A stretch of 64,000 nucleotides of DNA from positions 1 to 64,000 of the forward strand of contig NZ_JAZHFT010000003.1 in the NCBI RefSeq assembly GCF_036541425.1, read 5' to 3'. Source of the DNA: Consotaella aegiceratis (lineage in GTDB: Bacteria > Pseudomonadota > Alphaproteobacteria > Rhizobiales > Rhizobiaceae). Below the pieces are notes generated by a model, which was not told the origin of the DNA, made no database searches, and saw only the letters and a program-made list of their open reading frames with translations. The translations under genes were made by a program, and so were the position numbers. Shown in pieces: positions 17,813 through 26,590 of this stretch. Position 1 is the first letter of the stretch. Each line of letters begins with the position of its first letter.

Positions 17813-19114
17813 TTACTCCGCAGGCTCGCTCTCCGACTTCTTCTCAAACAGCTCGCGAAACACCGGATAGATGTCGCGGCGGTTCGAAACCTTGCGCATG
17901 GCCATGGGCAGGCTCGGCCGCATGACCTCCGAATAGGCGCGCCACAGCGTCGTCTCCTGGCGGGGGAAGATGCCGCCGCGCTCGGCGTCGCCGCTGCCGA
18001 CCTGCAGATAGGCGTAATATTGCGACATCGGCAGGATGACCTCGCGCAACAGCGCCACCGCCCTCGGATTGTCGGACGACAGGTTGTCGCCGTCGGACGC
18101 CTGGGCGGCATAGATGTTCCATTGGTCGGCCGGGAAGCGCTCCTTGGCGATCTTCGCCATCTCCTCGAGCGCCGAGGAAATCACCGTGCCGCCGCTCTCC
18201 CTGGAATGGAAGAAGGTGTCCTCGTCCACCTCCTTGGCCTCGTGGGTGTGGCGGATGAAGACGATCTCGACCCGGTCGTAACGCCGCGTCAAAAACAGAT
18301 AGAGCAGGCTGAAGAACCGCTTGGCGAGGTCCTTCATGTCCTCGTCCATGGATGCCGAAACGTCCATCAGACAGAACATGGCGGCTCGCGCGATCGGCTC
18401 GGGCTGGGTATCGATGCGCCGGAAGCGCAGATCGAGCGGATCGATGAACGGGACGTTGAGGGTGCGCCGCTGCTGTCGTTCCAGCGTGGCCCGCATCTCC
18501 GCGATCCGCTCCGGCGCAGCGCCGCTTTCCTCCATCTCCTCGATCTCCCGCTCCAAGGCCTCCAACTCGGCTGGGGAGGGGCGTTTCAGCGCGATACGGC
18601 GCGACAGCGACCGGCGCATGGTGCGCGACACCGACAGCGAGGCCGGCGGCCCGGCGGTTCGGAAACCGGCGGGCAGGCGGCGCGCCACCGCCTCGCCCAT
18701 GATCTGGCGCTTGGCGAGGTTGGGAAGCTCCAGATCCTCCAGGAAGAGATCGAGAAACTCCTCCTTGGACAGGACGAAGCGGAACGAGTCTTCGCCGTCG
18801 CCGTCCGGGCTGCCCTCGGATCCCGAACCGCCGCCCTGCTGGGGGCGCGCGATCTGGTCGCCGGCGAGGTATTTCTTGTTGCCCGGCAGCACGTGCTCGC
18901 GCACGCCGCCATGCGAACTGGAGCGGAAGACCGGCTCGTGCACGCCGTCGGCTGGGATCGTCACCGCGCCGCCTTCGCCGACTTCCTTGATCTTGCGCGC
19001 GGCGGACGCATCACGCACCGCCTGGCGCACCAACGCCCGAGCGCGGCGGATGAAGCGCTGGCGATTGGCGAGGCTCTTGCCCCCCGGATCGACACGGCGA
19101 TCGATGATGTGCAT
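17813..19114 (-). CDS. DUF444/UPF0229 family protein (YeaH-like)
   Basis: A 433-residue protein with a C-terminal von Willebrand A-like domain: MIDAS motif DVSAS at about 255, and SRESGGTVISSAL downstream. The start MHIIDRRVDP at ATG 19114 matches the usual family N-terminus. YeaH is expressed together with the YeaG kinase and is thought to act with it during starvation; molecular function is unknown. A 342-base gap separates it from prkA, longer than usual for this operon, so a second promoter or processed RNA may exist there. Confidence 0.94.
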   Translation of the reverse strand: MHIIDRRVDPGGKSLANRQRFIRRARALVRQAVRDASAARKIKEVGEGGAVTIPADGVHEPVFRSSSHGGVREHVLPGNKKYLAGDQIARPQQGGGSGSEGSPDGDGEDSFRFVLSKEEFLDLFLEDLELPNLAKRQIMGEAVARRLPAGFRTAGPPASLSVSRTMRRSLSRRIALKRPSPAELEALEREIEEMEESGAAPERIAEMRATLERQQRRTLNVPFIDPLDLRFRRIDTQPEPIARAAMFCLMDVSASMDEDMKDLAKRFFSLLYLFLTRRYDRVEIVFIRHTHEAKEVDEDTFFHSRESGGTVISSALEEMAKIAKERFPADQWNIYAAQASDGDNLSSDNPRAVALLREVILPMSQYYAYLQVGSGDAERGGIFPRQETTLWRAYSEVMRPSLPMAMRKVSNRRDIYPVFRELFEKKSESEPAE

Positions 19115-19456
19115 CAGACACTCACTTCCGGTCTCGGCGGCGCACAAGTCGAACGACATGGGCTGCCTAGACCATCCATATGTTCGCAGGTTTTCAGCAC
19201 AATGCCACGAGGTATTTTCGTGGGCCTGCCCAAGCCGCATCTTCGCGAACACAAGGAAAGATGGTCGGCGACCCTTTGTCCGGACAGGGGGGAGGCTGTC
19301 AAAAAAGCGAGACGACATCCGACGCGGCTCGCCGGAGCGGCGCGGCACAGCCGGGCGCGGCCGCCGGGCAGGGCAAAGCCCCGCCCGAAAGACCGACCGT
19401 TGCCGGCTGCAGCACAGCGACGCTGCACCGTCTCCCAGGTCATGCGCCGCTGCGGC
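19115..19456. other. Long gap inside the prkA-DUF444 pair
   Basis: This 342-base region between prkA and the DUF444 gene has no credible open frame. It contains a small palindrome (TTGTCCGGACAG near 19277-19288). It may carry an internal promoter or an untranslated leader; nothing more specific is supported. Confidence 0.4.
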
Positions 19457-21397
19457 TCAACTTGCCTGCCGGACACGCATGTACCATTCGACGAGACGAC
19501 GAACCTGGCGCTCGGTGAAGCCGCGCTTCATCATCCGTTCGACGAACTCGTTGTGCTTCTTCTCCGTCTCGCTGTCGCGCTTGGAGCCGAAGCTGATCAC
19601 CGGAAGCAGATCCTCCACCTGGCTGAACATGCGCTTTTCCACGACGTCGCGGATCTTTTCGTAGCTCGTCCAGGACGGGTTCTTGCCAGAGTTGGAGGCG
19701 CGCGAGCGCAGCGAGAACTTCACCACCTCGTTGCGGAAGTCCTTCGGGTTGGCGATGCCCGCCGGCTTCTCGATCTTGGAGAGCTCCTGGTTGAGCAACT
19801 CGCGGTCGAGAAGCTGGCCGGTGTCCGGATCCTTGAAGTCCTGGTCCTCGACCCAGGCGTCGGCGTAGGCGACGTAGCGGTCGAACAGGTTCTGGCCGTA
19901 GTCGTGGTAGGATTCGAGATAGGCCTTCTGAATCTCGTTGCCGATGAACTCCGCATAGCGCGGCGCGAGCTCGGCCTTGACGAACTCCAGATAGCTCCGC
20001 TCCGTGTCCTCGGGGAACTGCTCGCGACGAACCGACTGTTCGAGCACGTACATGAGGTGGACCGGATCGGCCGCGACCTCCTCGGTGTCGTGGTTGAAGG
20101 TCGCCGACAGGGCCTTGAAGGCGAAGCGCGTCGAGATGCCGTTCATGCCCTCGTCGACGCCGGCGGCGTCGCGATACTCCTGCATGGTCCGGGCCTTGGG
20201 ATCGACCTCCTTGAGGCTCTCGCCGTTATAGACACGCATCTTGGAGAACAGGTTGGAGTTCTCGTGGGCCTTGAGGCGCGACAGCACGGCGAAGCGCGCC
20301 AGCATCTCCAGCGTGTCGGGCGCGCACGGAGCGCTCGAAAGCTCGGAGTTGCGCAGGAGCTTCTCGTAGATATGGGTCTCCTCGTCGACGCGCAGGCAGT
20401 AGGGCACCTTGATCACATAGATGCGGTCGATGAAGGCCTCGTTGTTCTTGTTGTTCTTGAACGAGCGCCATTCGGACTCGTTCGAGTGGGCCATGATCAT
20501 GCCGGTGAACGGGATCGCGCCGATATTCTCGGAGCCGACATAGGAGCCTTCCTGCGTCGCCGTCAGGAGCGGATGCAGCATCTTGATCGGCGCCTTGAAC
20601 ATCTCGACGAATTCGAGCACGCCCTGATTGGCGCGGTTGAGCCCGCCGGAGTAGGAGTAGGCATCGGGATCGTGCTGGGCGTGCATCTCCAGCCGCCGGA
20701 TATCGACCTTGCCGACGAGGGAGGAGATGTCCTGGTTGTTCTCGTCGCCGGGCTCGGTCTTGGCGATGCCGATCTGGCGCAGCCGCGAGGGCATCAGCTT
20801 GGCGACCTTGAACTTCTTGATGTCGCCGCCGAACTCGTCCAGGCGCTTGACGCACCAGGGGCTCATCAGGCCGGTGAGGCGGCGGCGTGGAATGCCGTAT
20901 TCCTCTTCCAGGATCGGCCCTGAAGTTTCGGGATCGAACAGGCCGAGCGGGCTTTCGAAGACCGGACTGATCTCGTTTCCTGCCTTGAGCACGTAGATCG
21001 GTTGCACCTCCATCAACGCCTTGATGCGTTCGGCAAGGGAGGATTTGCCGCCGCCCACCGGGCCGAGCAAGTAGAGGATCTGCTTACGCTCCTCCAGGCC
21101 CTGCGCGGCCTGGCGGAAGAAGGCGACGATGCGCTCGACCGTCTCCTCCATGCCGTAGAATTCTGCAAAGGCCGGGTACAGGCGGACGGTGCGGTTCTGG
21201 AAGATGCGGCCCAGGCGGGAGTCCTGGGAGGTATCGACCATTTCAGGCTCGCCGATGGCCGCCAGCAGCCGCTCGTGCGGGCCGGCATACATCAGGGGAT
21301 CGTATTTACACGCTTCCAGATAATCCTGGACGCTCATGACGGTCTCGCGACGCGCCTCATAGGCCTGCGAATAGGAATCGAATAAAACGCTCGACAT
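19457..21397 (-). CDS. prkA: PrkA family serine protein kinase (YeaG-like)
   Basis: A 646-residue protein, the usual size for PrkA/YeaG. An AAA+ N-terminal domain has the Walker A motif LLGPVGGGKSS at about residue 111; the C-terminal domain contains the kinase-like region (around KVPYCLRVDEE and following). YeaG is reported to have kinase activity and some homologues ATP-dependent protease activity, acting in nitrogen starvation and stationary phase. First gene of the prkA-DUF444-spoVR operon, read right to left. Its promoter should lie in the AT-richer DNA upstream of 21397. Confidence 0.96.
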   Translation of the reverse strand: MSSVLFDSYSQAYEARRETVMSVQDYLEACKYDPLMYAGPHERLLAAIGEPEMVDTSQDSRLGRIFQNRTVRLYPAFAEFYGMEETVERIVAFFRQAAQGLEERKQILYLLGPVGGGKSSLAERIKALMEVQPIYVLKAGNEISPVFESPLGLFDPETSGPILEEEYGIPRRRLTGLMSPWCVKRLDEFGGDIKKFKVAKLMPSRLRQIGIAKTEPGDENNQDISSLVGKVDIRRLEMHAQHDPDAYSYSGGLNRANQGVLEFVEMFKAPIKMLHPLLTATQEGSYVGSENIGAIPFTGMIMAHSNESEWRSFKNNKNNEAFIDRIYVIKVPYCLRVDEETHIYEKLLRNSELSSAPCAPDTLEMLARFAVLSRLKAHENSNLFSKMRVYNGESLKEVDPKARTMQEYRDAAGVDEGMNGISTRFAFKALSATFNHDTEEVAADPVHLMYVLEQSVRREQFPEDTERSYLEFVKAELAPRYAEFIGNEIQKAYLESYHDYGQNLFDRYVAYADAWVEDQDFKDPDTGQLLDRELLNQELSKIEKPAGIANPKDFRNEVVKFSLRSRASNSGKNPSWTSYEKIRDVVEKRMFSQVEDLLPVISFGSKRDSETEKKHNEFVERMMKRGFTERQVRRLVEWYMRVRQAS

Positions 21398-22157
21398 TGC
21401 GCCTCCATTCCAGCCCGTTCATCTGGGATGCCGACGCCGGATCGCCTGACATAGCGGCCCGGCCCCGTTAACGGGCCGTCTGCGGTTAAATGCTCAGACG
21501 TTCGCCACCCTTCACGGCGACTCCTTGCGCCCTGGCTCCGTGGGCTTGGCCCACCTGCCGATTTCTAGTGCGGGCACCCGCCCCTTGTGCCTCACAGATG
21601 CGACTACCGGACATATTGTACGGACGCAGAACCAGGTCGGATGCCGCGACCGATGTCCGAAATGCCATTTCCTCACGGCGAACGGCCGGAGGATGCGGGT
21701 CGTCGAGTCCGTAGTCCGGACTTCTCTCGGTTCCCGACACGACCGATGCGCCAGCCTTATCAAAGCTCCGGCGCCGGGTCCTGCGCCGAATCGGCTATCG
21801 CGCGCATCAACGGGCAGGTTCTCAGCCCCGCCGCCAACTTGCAAGTTAAAACCGAGGTGATGGCCAATCATCGTGAACGGTTGGAAATTTCGGTTTGGTG
21901 ACGGTCAGCATCACTTCTCCTCCGGCGTCGGATCGTCATGACAATGATATCCATTGTAGCTGTCAAGTTGTTGTCAGCCGCGACGAATGGTCCGGGTGGG
22001 GTTGGATTCTCAGGCCAGGATGTCTACGATGCCGCCACATTCCGGGCTGCGAATTCCCGAACATGTGTGTTCTTTGCCGCGTGCCCAATACATCGGCTAT
22101 TGGCATCGATGGATGCTATGGCTGTCATATGAACTTGCAAGAAAAACGAGGAAACTG
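21398..22157. other. Large divergent intergenic region
   Basis: 760 bases separate prkA from the first binding-protein gene. Several 60-120-codon frames are open here, but their translations are rich in R, P, S and C without family features and overlap one another on both strands. I treat the region as non-coding, possibly gene remnants plus two promoters. Confidence 0.5.
21941..21957. promoter_or_regulatory. Inverted repeat upstream of the betaine-transport genes
   Basis: Perfect 6-bp arms ACAATG and CATTGT are separated by ATATC in the only AT-rich part of this gap, about 200 bases before the first binding-protein gene. It could be an operator for the transporter. No regulator is encoded nearby, so the assignment is positional only. 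Confidence 0.35.
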
Positions 22158-23162
22158 ATGAAGTTCCTGACGATATCGACTTTTCTCAGTGCGTCTGCTT
22201 TGGCGCTCATTGCCCCCGGGACCGCGCAGGCGCAGGAGAGCTGCGATCTCACCATTTCCAACATGAATTGGGCGTCGGCGGAGGTCCTGGCCTCCATCGA
22301 CAAGATCATTCTGCAGGAAGGCTTCGACTGCCAGGCGCGACTGGTGCCGGGCGACACGATGCCGACCTTCGCGTCGATGTCGGAGAAGGGGCAGCCGGAC
22401 ATCGCCCCGGAATTCTGGGCCAGCCAGTTCCGCGACCAGCTTGATCAGGCGGTCGAGGAAGGCCGGATCGTGGTCGGCATCAAGTCGCTGTCGGACGGCG
22501 GCGAGGAGGGTTGGTGGATTCCGCAGTATTTCGCCGACGAGCACCCCGAGATCGAATCCGTCGCCGACGCGCTGGCTCATCCCGAGTTGTTTCCGTCGAG
22601 CGAGGATCCGTCCAAGGGCGCCGTCTACGGCTGTCCGTCGGGTTGGGCCTGCCAGATCACGACGGCGCAGCTGTACAAGGCCTACGACGCCGACGACAAG
22701 GGCTTCGTGCTGGTCGACCCGGGCTCGGCGGCGGGTCTCGACGGCTCGATCACCAAGGCCTACGAGAACAAGCAGCCCTGGCTCGGCTACTACTGGTCGC
22801 CGACGGCGATCCTCGGCAAGTACCCGATGAAGAAGCTGGCGATCAACGGCGAGTTCGACCAGGAGACCTGGGACACCTGCAACTCGGTGGTCGACTGCCC
22901 GGATCCCAAGGTCATGCCGTGGCCGGCGTCGCCGGTCTACACCATCATGACGCCGGAGCTGGCCGACGCGCCGCAGGGCGTGCAGGACTATCTGGACACC
23001 CGCGCCTGGGGCAACGATCAGGTCAACGAGCTGCTGGCCTGGAAGGACGACAACCAGGCCACCGGCGAGGACACCGCCTATTACTTCCTGGAGAATTATC
23101 CGGACGTCTGGGGCGAGTGGGTCTCCGACGACGTCGCCGAGAAGATCAAGGGTGCCCTCTAG
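22158..23162 (+). CDS. Quaternary-amine ABC importer, binding protein 1 (OpuAC/ProX-like)
   Basis: A 334-residue periplasmic protein. A signal peptide (MKFLTISTFLSASALALIAP, cleavage after AQA at about residue 25) precedes an OpuAC-type domain beginning CDLTISNMNWASAEV. The likely ligands are glycine betaine, proline betaine, choline or similar. Cysteine pairs (around CPSGWAC and CNSVVDC) may form disulfides. ATG 22158 is chosen because it begins the signal peptide. It is followed by a close paralogue, a permease and an ATPase, so the module has two binding proteins for one channel. Confidence 0.9.
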   Translation: MKFLTISTFLSASALALIAPGTAQAQESCDLTISNMNWASAEVLASIDKIILQEGFDCQARLVPGDTMPTFASMSEKGQPDIAPEFWASQFRDQLDQAVEEGRIVVGIKSLSDGGEEGWWIPQYFADEHPEIESVADALAHPELFPSSEDPSKGAVYGCPSGWACQITTAQLYKAYDADDKGFVLVDPGSAAGLDGSITKAYENKQPWLGYYWSPTAILGKYPMKKLAINGEFDQETWDTCNSVVDCPDPKVMPWPASPVYTIMTPELADAPQGVQDYLDTRAWGNDQVNELLAWKDDNQATGEDTAYYFLENYPDVWGEWVSDDVAEKIKGAL

Positions 23163-23391
23163 CGCCGGGTAACCTCGTCTTCCGTGGGCTCCCCCGCCAG
23201 GGCGCGATCGGGCGCCGGAACAGGCGGCGGGGCCGCGGGATTGGCTTCTCGGGGCGCGGTGTTTACCATGCCGCGATCACGAGTTGCGAATGACTGGACC
23301 GTGCGCGCCCATTGCGCCCGTCCCAAAAACCGTGGCCATCGCCCCACCGGACGGTGGCTTCGGCATACAACAACAGAGCAAGGGAAAGCCC

Positions 23392-24387
23392 ATGAAGTTC
23401 CTGACGACAACGTTTCTTGCCGCAGCTGCCTTGGGTTTCGTCGCCCCCGCGCAGGCGCAGGAGAGCTGCGATCTCACCATCTCCAACATGAACTGGGCGT
23501 CGGCCGAAGTGCTGGCGTCCATCGACAAGCTCATCCTGGAAGAGGGGTACGATTGCCAGGCCGAACTCGTGCCCGGCGACACGATGCCGACCTTCGCCTC
23601 GATGACCGAGAAGGGCCAGCCGGACATCGCGCCGGAGATGTGGGTCAACCAGTTCCGCGAGCAGATCGACGCCGCAGCCAAGGAAGGCCGGGTGACCTTC
23701 GCGGCCGAAGCGCTGTCGGACGGCGGCGAGGAAGGCTGGTGGATTCCCCAGTATCTCGCCGACGAGCACCCCGACATCCAGAAGGTCTCCGACGCGCTGA
23801 AGCATCCGGAGCTGTTCCCCTCGCCGGAGGATCCCTCCAAGGGCGCGATTTACAATTGCCCCGCCGGATGGGGATGCCAGATCACCACGGCGAATCTGTT
23901 CAAGGCCTATGACGCCTCCGACAAGGGCTTCGTGCTGGTCGACACGGGTTCGGCGGCCGGCCTCGACGGCTCGATCGCCAAGGCCTACGGGGGCAAAAAG
24001 GGCTGGCTCGGCTACTACTGGGCGCCGACCGCCATTCTCGGCAAGTATCCGATGAAGAAGCTCGATTTCGACGCCGAGCACGACGCCGACGAATGGCAGA
24101 ACTGCACGACGGTGGCCGACTGCGCCGATCCGAAGATCAACGCCTGGACCAAGTCCGAGGTGTTCACCATCGTGACGCCTTCGGTGGAGAAGGCGTCGGC
24201 TGGGGTGCAGGAGTATCTGAACAATCGCTCCTGGGGCAACGACATCGTCAACAAGCTGCTGGCCTGGAAAGACGACAATCAGGCCACCGGCGAAGACACG
24301 GCGTACTACTTCCTGGAGAACCAGCCGGACGTCTGGACGAAATGGGTGCCCGAGGACGTCGCGAAAAAGATCAAGGACGCCTTGTAG
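23392..24387 (+). CDS. Quaternary-amine ABC importer, binding protein 2 (paralogue)
   Basis: A 331-residue periplasmic protein with signal peptide (cleavage after AQA, about residue 23), aligning end to end with the preceding gene product. Ribosome-binding AAGGGAAAG precedes ATG 23392. The shared segments ESCDLTISNMNWASAEVLA and PGDTMPTFASM are nearly unchanged, while the middle and C-terminus differ (for example CNSVVDCPDPK against CTTVADCADPK). This indicates tandem duplication followed by divergence, perhaps toward a different ligand or affinity. Spacing of 229 bases leaves room for a separate promoter. Confidence 0.9.
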   Translation: MKFLTTTFLAAAALGFVAPAQAQESCDLTISNMNWASAEVLASIDKLILEEGYDCQAELVPGDTMPTFASMTEKGQPDIAPEMWVNQFREQIDAAAKEGRVTFAAEALSDGGEEGWWIPQYLADEHPDIQKVSDALKHPELFPSPEDPSKGAIYNCPAGWGCQITTANLFKAYDASDKGFVLVDTGSAAGLDGSIAKAYGGKKGWLGYYWAPTAILGKYPMKKLDFDAEHDADEWQNCTTVADCADPKINAWTKSEVFTIVTPSVEKASAGVQEYLNNRSWGNDIVNKLLAWKDDNQATGEDTAYYFLENQPDVWTKWVPEDVAKKIKDAL

Positions 24388-24400
24388 AATCGAACGAGAA

Positions 24401-24430
24401 GAGGGCCCGGGCGAAAGCTCGGGTCCTCTC
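24401..24430 (+). terminator. Stem-loop between binding protein and permease genes
   Basis: GAGGGCCCGGGC-GAAA-GCTCGGGTCCTC forms a strong hairpin with a GAAA-type loop 13 bases after the second binding-protein stop. There is no U-tract. In import operons such structures often stabilise the upstream binding-protein message or attenuate transcription of permease genes. Confidence 0.6.
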
Positions 24431-24572
24431 GGTTTCAGCCTAAGCGTGTAGACGTGGAGCCGGCAAGCTCGGCCGCGTCCGCACGCCTCGATCGACCGGC
24501 GCGAGCATGCTCCGCCGGAGCTTCGTCGCCTGGCAGACCTTGCGGGCGTACGACCCCTAGTTGGAGAGGCCT

Positions 24573-25460
24573 TTGGACTGGCTCACTGAATTTCCGCAGA
24601 TCGCAGGACGCGATCTGCGTTTGATGTCCCGCACAATCGACGGACAGTATCGCGCCTTCTCGCGCGCCTATGGCGACAATATTGAAGCCTTCTTCCGTCC
24701 TCTTCTCGATTTCCTGCTGTGGTTCGAACGGCTGTTGATCGCAACGCCCTGGTGGCTGGTGATCATGGTGATCGCCGCCATCGTCTGGTTCGGCAGCCGA
24801 TCCAAGAAGATCACCGCCGGCACGGTCATCGCGCTGGTCCTGATCGGCGTGTTCGGCATGTGGGAAGATACGATGCGCACGCTGTCGATCATCGTGGTGT
24901 GCACCATCCTGTCGATCGTCATCGGCATGCCGATCGGCATCCTCATGTCGCGATCGAACAAGGTACAGGCGGCCATCAACCCGATCCTCGACGTGATGCA
25001 GACGATGCCCTCCTTCGTCTATCTCATCCCGATCGTCATGCTGCTCGGCATCGGCCTGATCCCCGGGCTGATCGTCGTCGTCATCTATGCCATGCCGCCG
25101 ATCATCCGGCTGACCAATCTCGGTATCCGGCTGGTCGACAAGGAAGTGCTGGAAGCGGCCAACGCCTTTGGCGCCAGCGGCCGGCAGAAGCTCTTCCAGG
25201 TGCAGATGCCGCTCGCCCTGCCGACCATCATGGCGGGCATCAACCAGACCATCATGATGGCGCTCGCCATGGTCGTCGTCGCCTCGCTGATCGGCGTGCG
25301 CGGCCTCGGCCAGCCGGTGCTGCAGGCGATCACCAACCAGTACTTCACGCAAGGCCTGCTCAACGGCCTGGCGATCGTCGCCATCGCCATCATCTTCGAC
25401 CGCGCGAGCCAAGCCTACGGCAAGCGCCTCCAGCGTCACCGGGAGGCGGGACATGGCTGA
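24573..25460 (+). CDS. Quaternary-amine ABC importer, permease (ProW/OpuAB-like)
   Basis: About 295 residues with six to seven membrane helices and the EAA loop (DKEVLEAANAFGASGRQKLFQVQMP). The start is probably TTG 24573, giving (M)DWLTEFP, a common N-terminus for this subfamily; GGAGAGG lies just upstream but unusually close. ATG 24624 is an alternative that would cut off this motif. It forms the inner-membrane channel for the two upstream binding proteins. It overlaps the ATPase gene by 8 bases, indicating translational coupling. Confidence 0.9.
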   Translation: MDWLTEFPQIAGRDLRLMSRTIDGQYRAFSRAYGDNIEAFFRPLLDFLLWFERLLIATPWWLVIMVIAAIVWFGSRSKKITAGTVIALVLIGVFGMWEDTMRTLSIIVVCTILSIVIGMPIGILMSRSNKVQAAINPILDVMQTMPSFVYLIPIVMLLGIGLIPGLIVVVIYAMPPIIRLTNLGIRLVDKEVLEAANAFGASGRQKLFQVQMPLALPTIMAGINQTIMMALAMVVVASLIGVRGLGQPVLQAITNQYFTQGLLNGLAIVAIAIIFDRASQAYGKRLQRHREAGHG

Positions 25461-26535
25461 CGACATCGCAATCAAGGTCTCGAACCTCTACAAGATCTTC
25501 GGACCCAACGACAAAGCCTATGTCGAGCCCGTGCAGCAGGGCATGAGCAAGTCGGAGCTGCTGGCGCAGCATCAGCACGTGCTGGGTCTGAAGGACATCA
25601 ACATCGACATGCCCAAGGGCGCCATCCAGGTGGTCATGGGCTTGTCGGGTTCGGGCAAGTCGACGCTGATCCGCCATATCAACCGGCTGATCGAGCCGAC
25701 CGCCGGCGAAATCCTGATCGGCGAGGAGAACGTCCTGCAGATGTCGCAGAAGCGGTTGCGCGACTTCCGCCGGCATCGTGTCTCGATGGTGTTTCAGCGG
25801 TTCGCGCTGCTGCCCCACAAGACGGTGATCGACAACGTCTCTTACGGCCTGTCGATCACCGGCGTGCCGAAGGCCAAGCAGCGCGAGACGTCGATGTACT
25901 GGATCGAGCGGGTCGGCCTGGCGGGCTACGAGGACAACTATCCGGCCCAGCTTTCCGGCGGCATGCAGCAGCGCGTAGGCTTGGCCCGGGCGCTCGCCAC
26001 CGACGCCGAGATCCTGCTGATGGACGAGGCGTTCTCGGCGCTCGACCCGCTGATCCGCATGGACATGCAGTCGGTGCTGCTCGACCTCCAGAAGGAGCTT
26101 CACAAGACCATCGTGTTCATCACCCACGATCTCGACGAAGCGCTGCGGCTGGGCGACAAGATCGCGATCCTGCGCGATGGCGAGATCGTGCAGCAAGGCA
26201 CCGGCCAGCAGATCGTCTTGACACCGGCCGACGACTACATCTCGGCCTTCGTGAAGGAAGTGAACCGGGGCCGGGTGATCCAGGTGGAAACCATCATGGA
26301 CGTGCCGGACGGTCCGGTGGTGCCGGAGCCGAACAGCGTTCCGGTCAAGCGCGGAACGGTGATCGAGGAAGCAGCCAAGCGGATGAGCGACGCGGAGACG
26401 ACGCGCGCCCATGTGGTCGACCGCGAGACCAGGCAGCCGGTCGGCTTGCTCACCATGCGCTCGATCATGGCGGCGATGGTGATGCCGCTGCCGTCCGACG
26501 CGCTGAGCGAGGAACAGCTCGAAGCGCTGGCCTGA
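25453..26535 (+). CDS. Quaternary-amine ABC importer, ATPase (ProV/OpuAA-like)
   Basis: A 360-residue nucleotide-binding subunit. Walker A GLSGSGKST (about 63-71), signature LSGGMQQRV and Walker B ILLMDEAFSALDP are all intact. The long N-terminal part before the P-loop (FGPNDKAYVEPVQQGMSK) is typical of ProV/OpuAA. At the C-terminus only one CBS-like stretch is recognisable (HVVDRETRQPVGLLTMR) instead of the usual tandem pair, so ionic-strength sensing may be reduced. Last gene of the four-gene import unit. Confidence 0.92.
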   Translation: MADDIAIKVSNLYKIFGPNDKAYVEPVQQGMSKSELLAQHQHVLGLKDINIDMPKGAIQVVMGLSGSGKSTLIRHINRLIEPTAGEILIGEENVLQMSQKRLRDFRRHRVSMVFQRFALLPHKTVIDNVSYGLSITGVPKAKQRETSMYWIERVGLAGYEDNYPAQLSGGMQQRVGLARALATDAEILLMDEAFSALDPLIRMDMQSVLLDLQKELHKTIVFITHDLDEALRLGDKIAILRDGEIVQQGTGQQIVLTPADDYISAFVKEVNRGRVIQVETIMDVPDGPVVPEPNSVPVKRGTVIEEAAKRMSDAETTRAHVVDRETRQPVGLLTMRSIMAAMVMPLPSDALSEEQLEALA

Positions 26536-26590
26536 CGGAAAATGCCGTGTCGGACCTTTGCCTGCGCGAAGATCTCCGACGGGGCGGCGG

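Noticed and set aside
17732..20923. Open frame of about 1060 codons antisense to spoVR, DUF444 and prkA
   Set aside because: Antisense shadow; the opposite strand encodes three conserved proteins.
21486..21901. Several 75-120-codon frames between prkA and the betaine genes
   Set aside because: They overlap one another on both strands, have atypical composition and no recognisable motifs.
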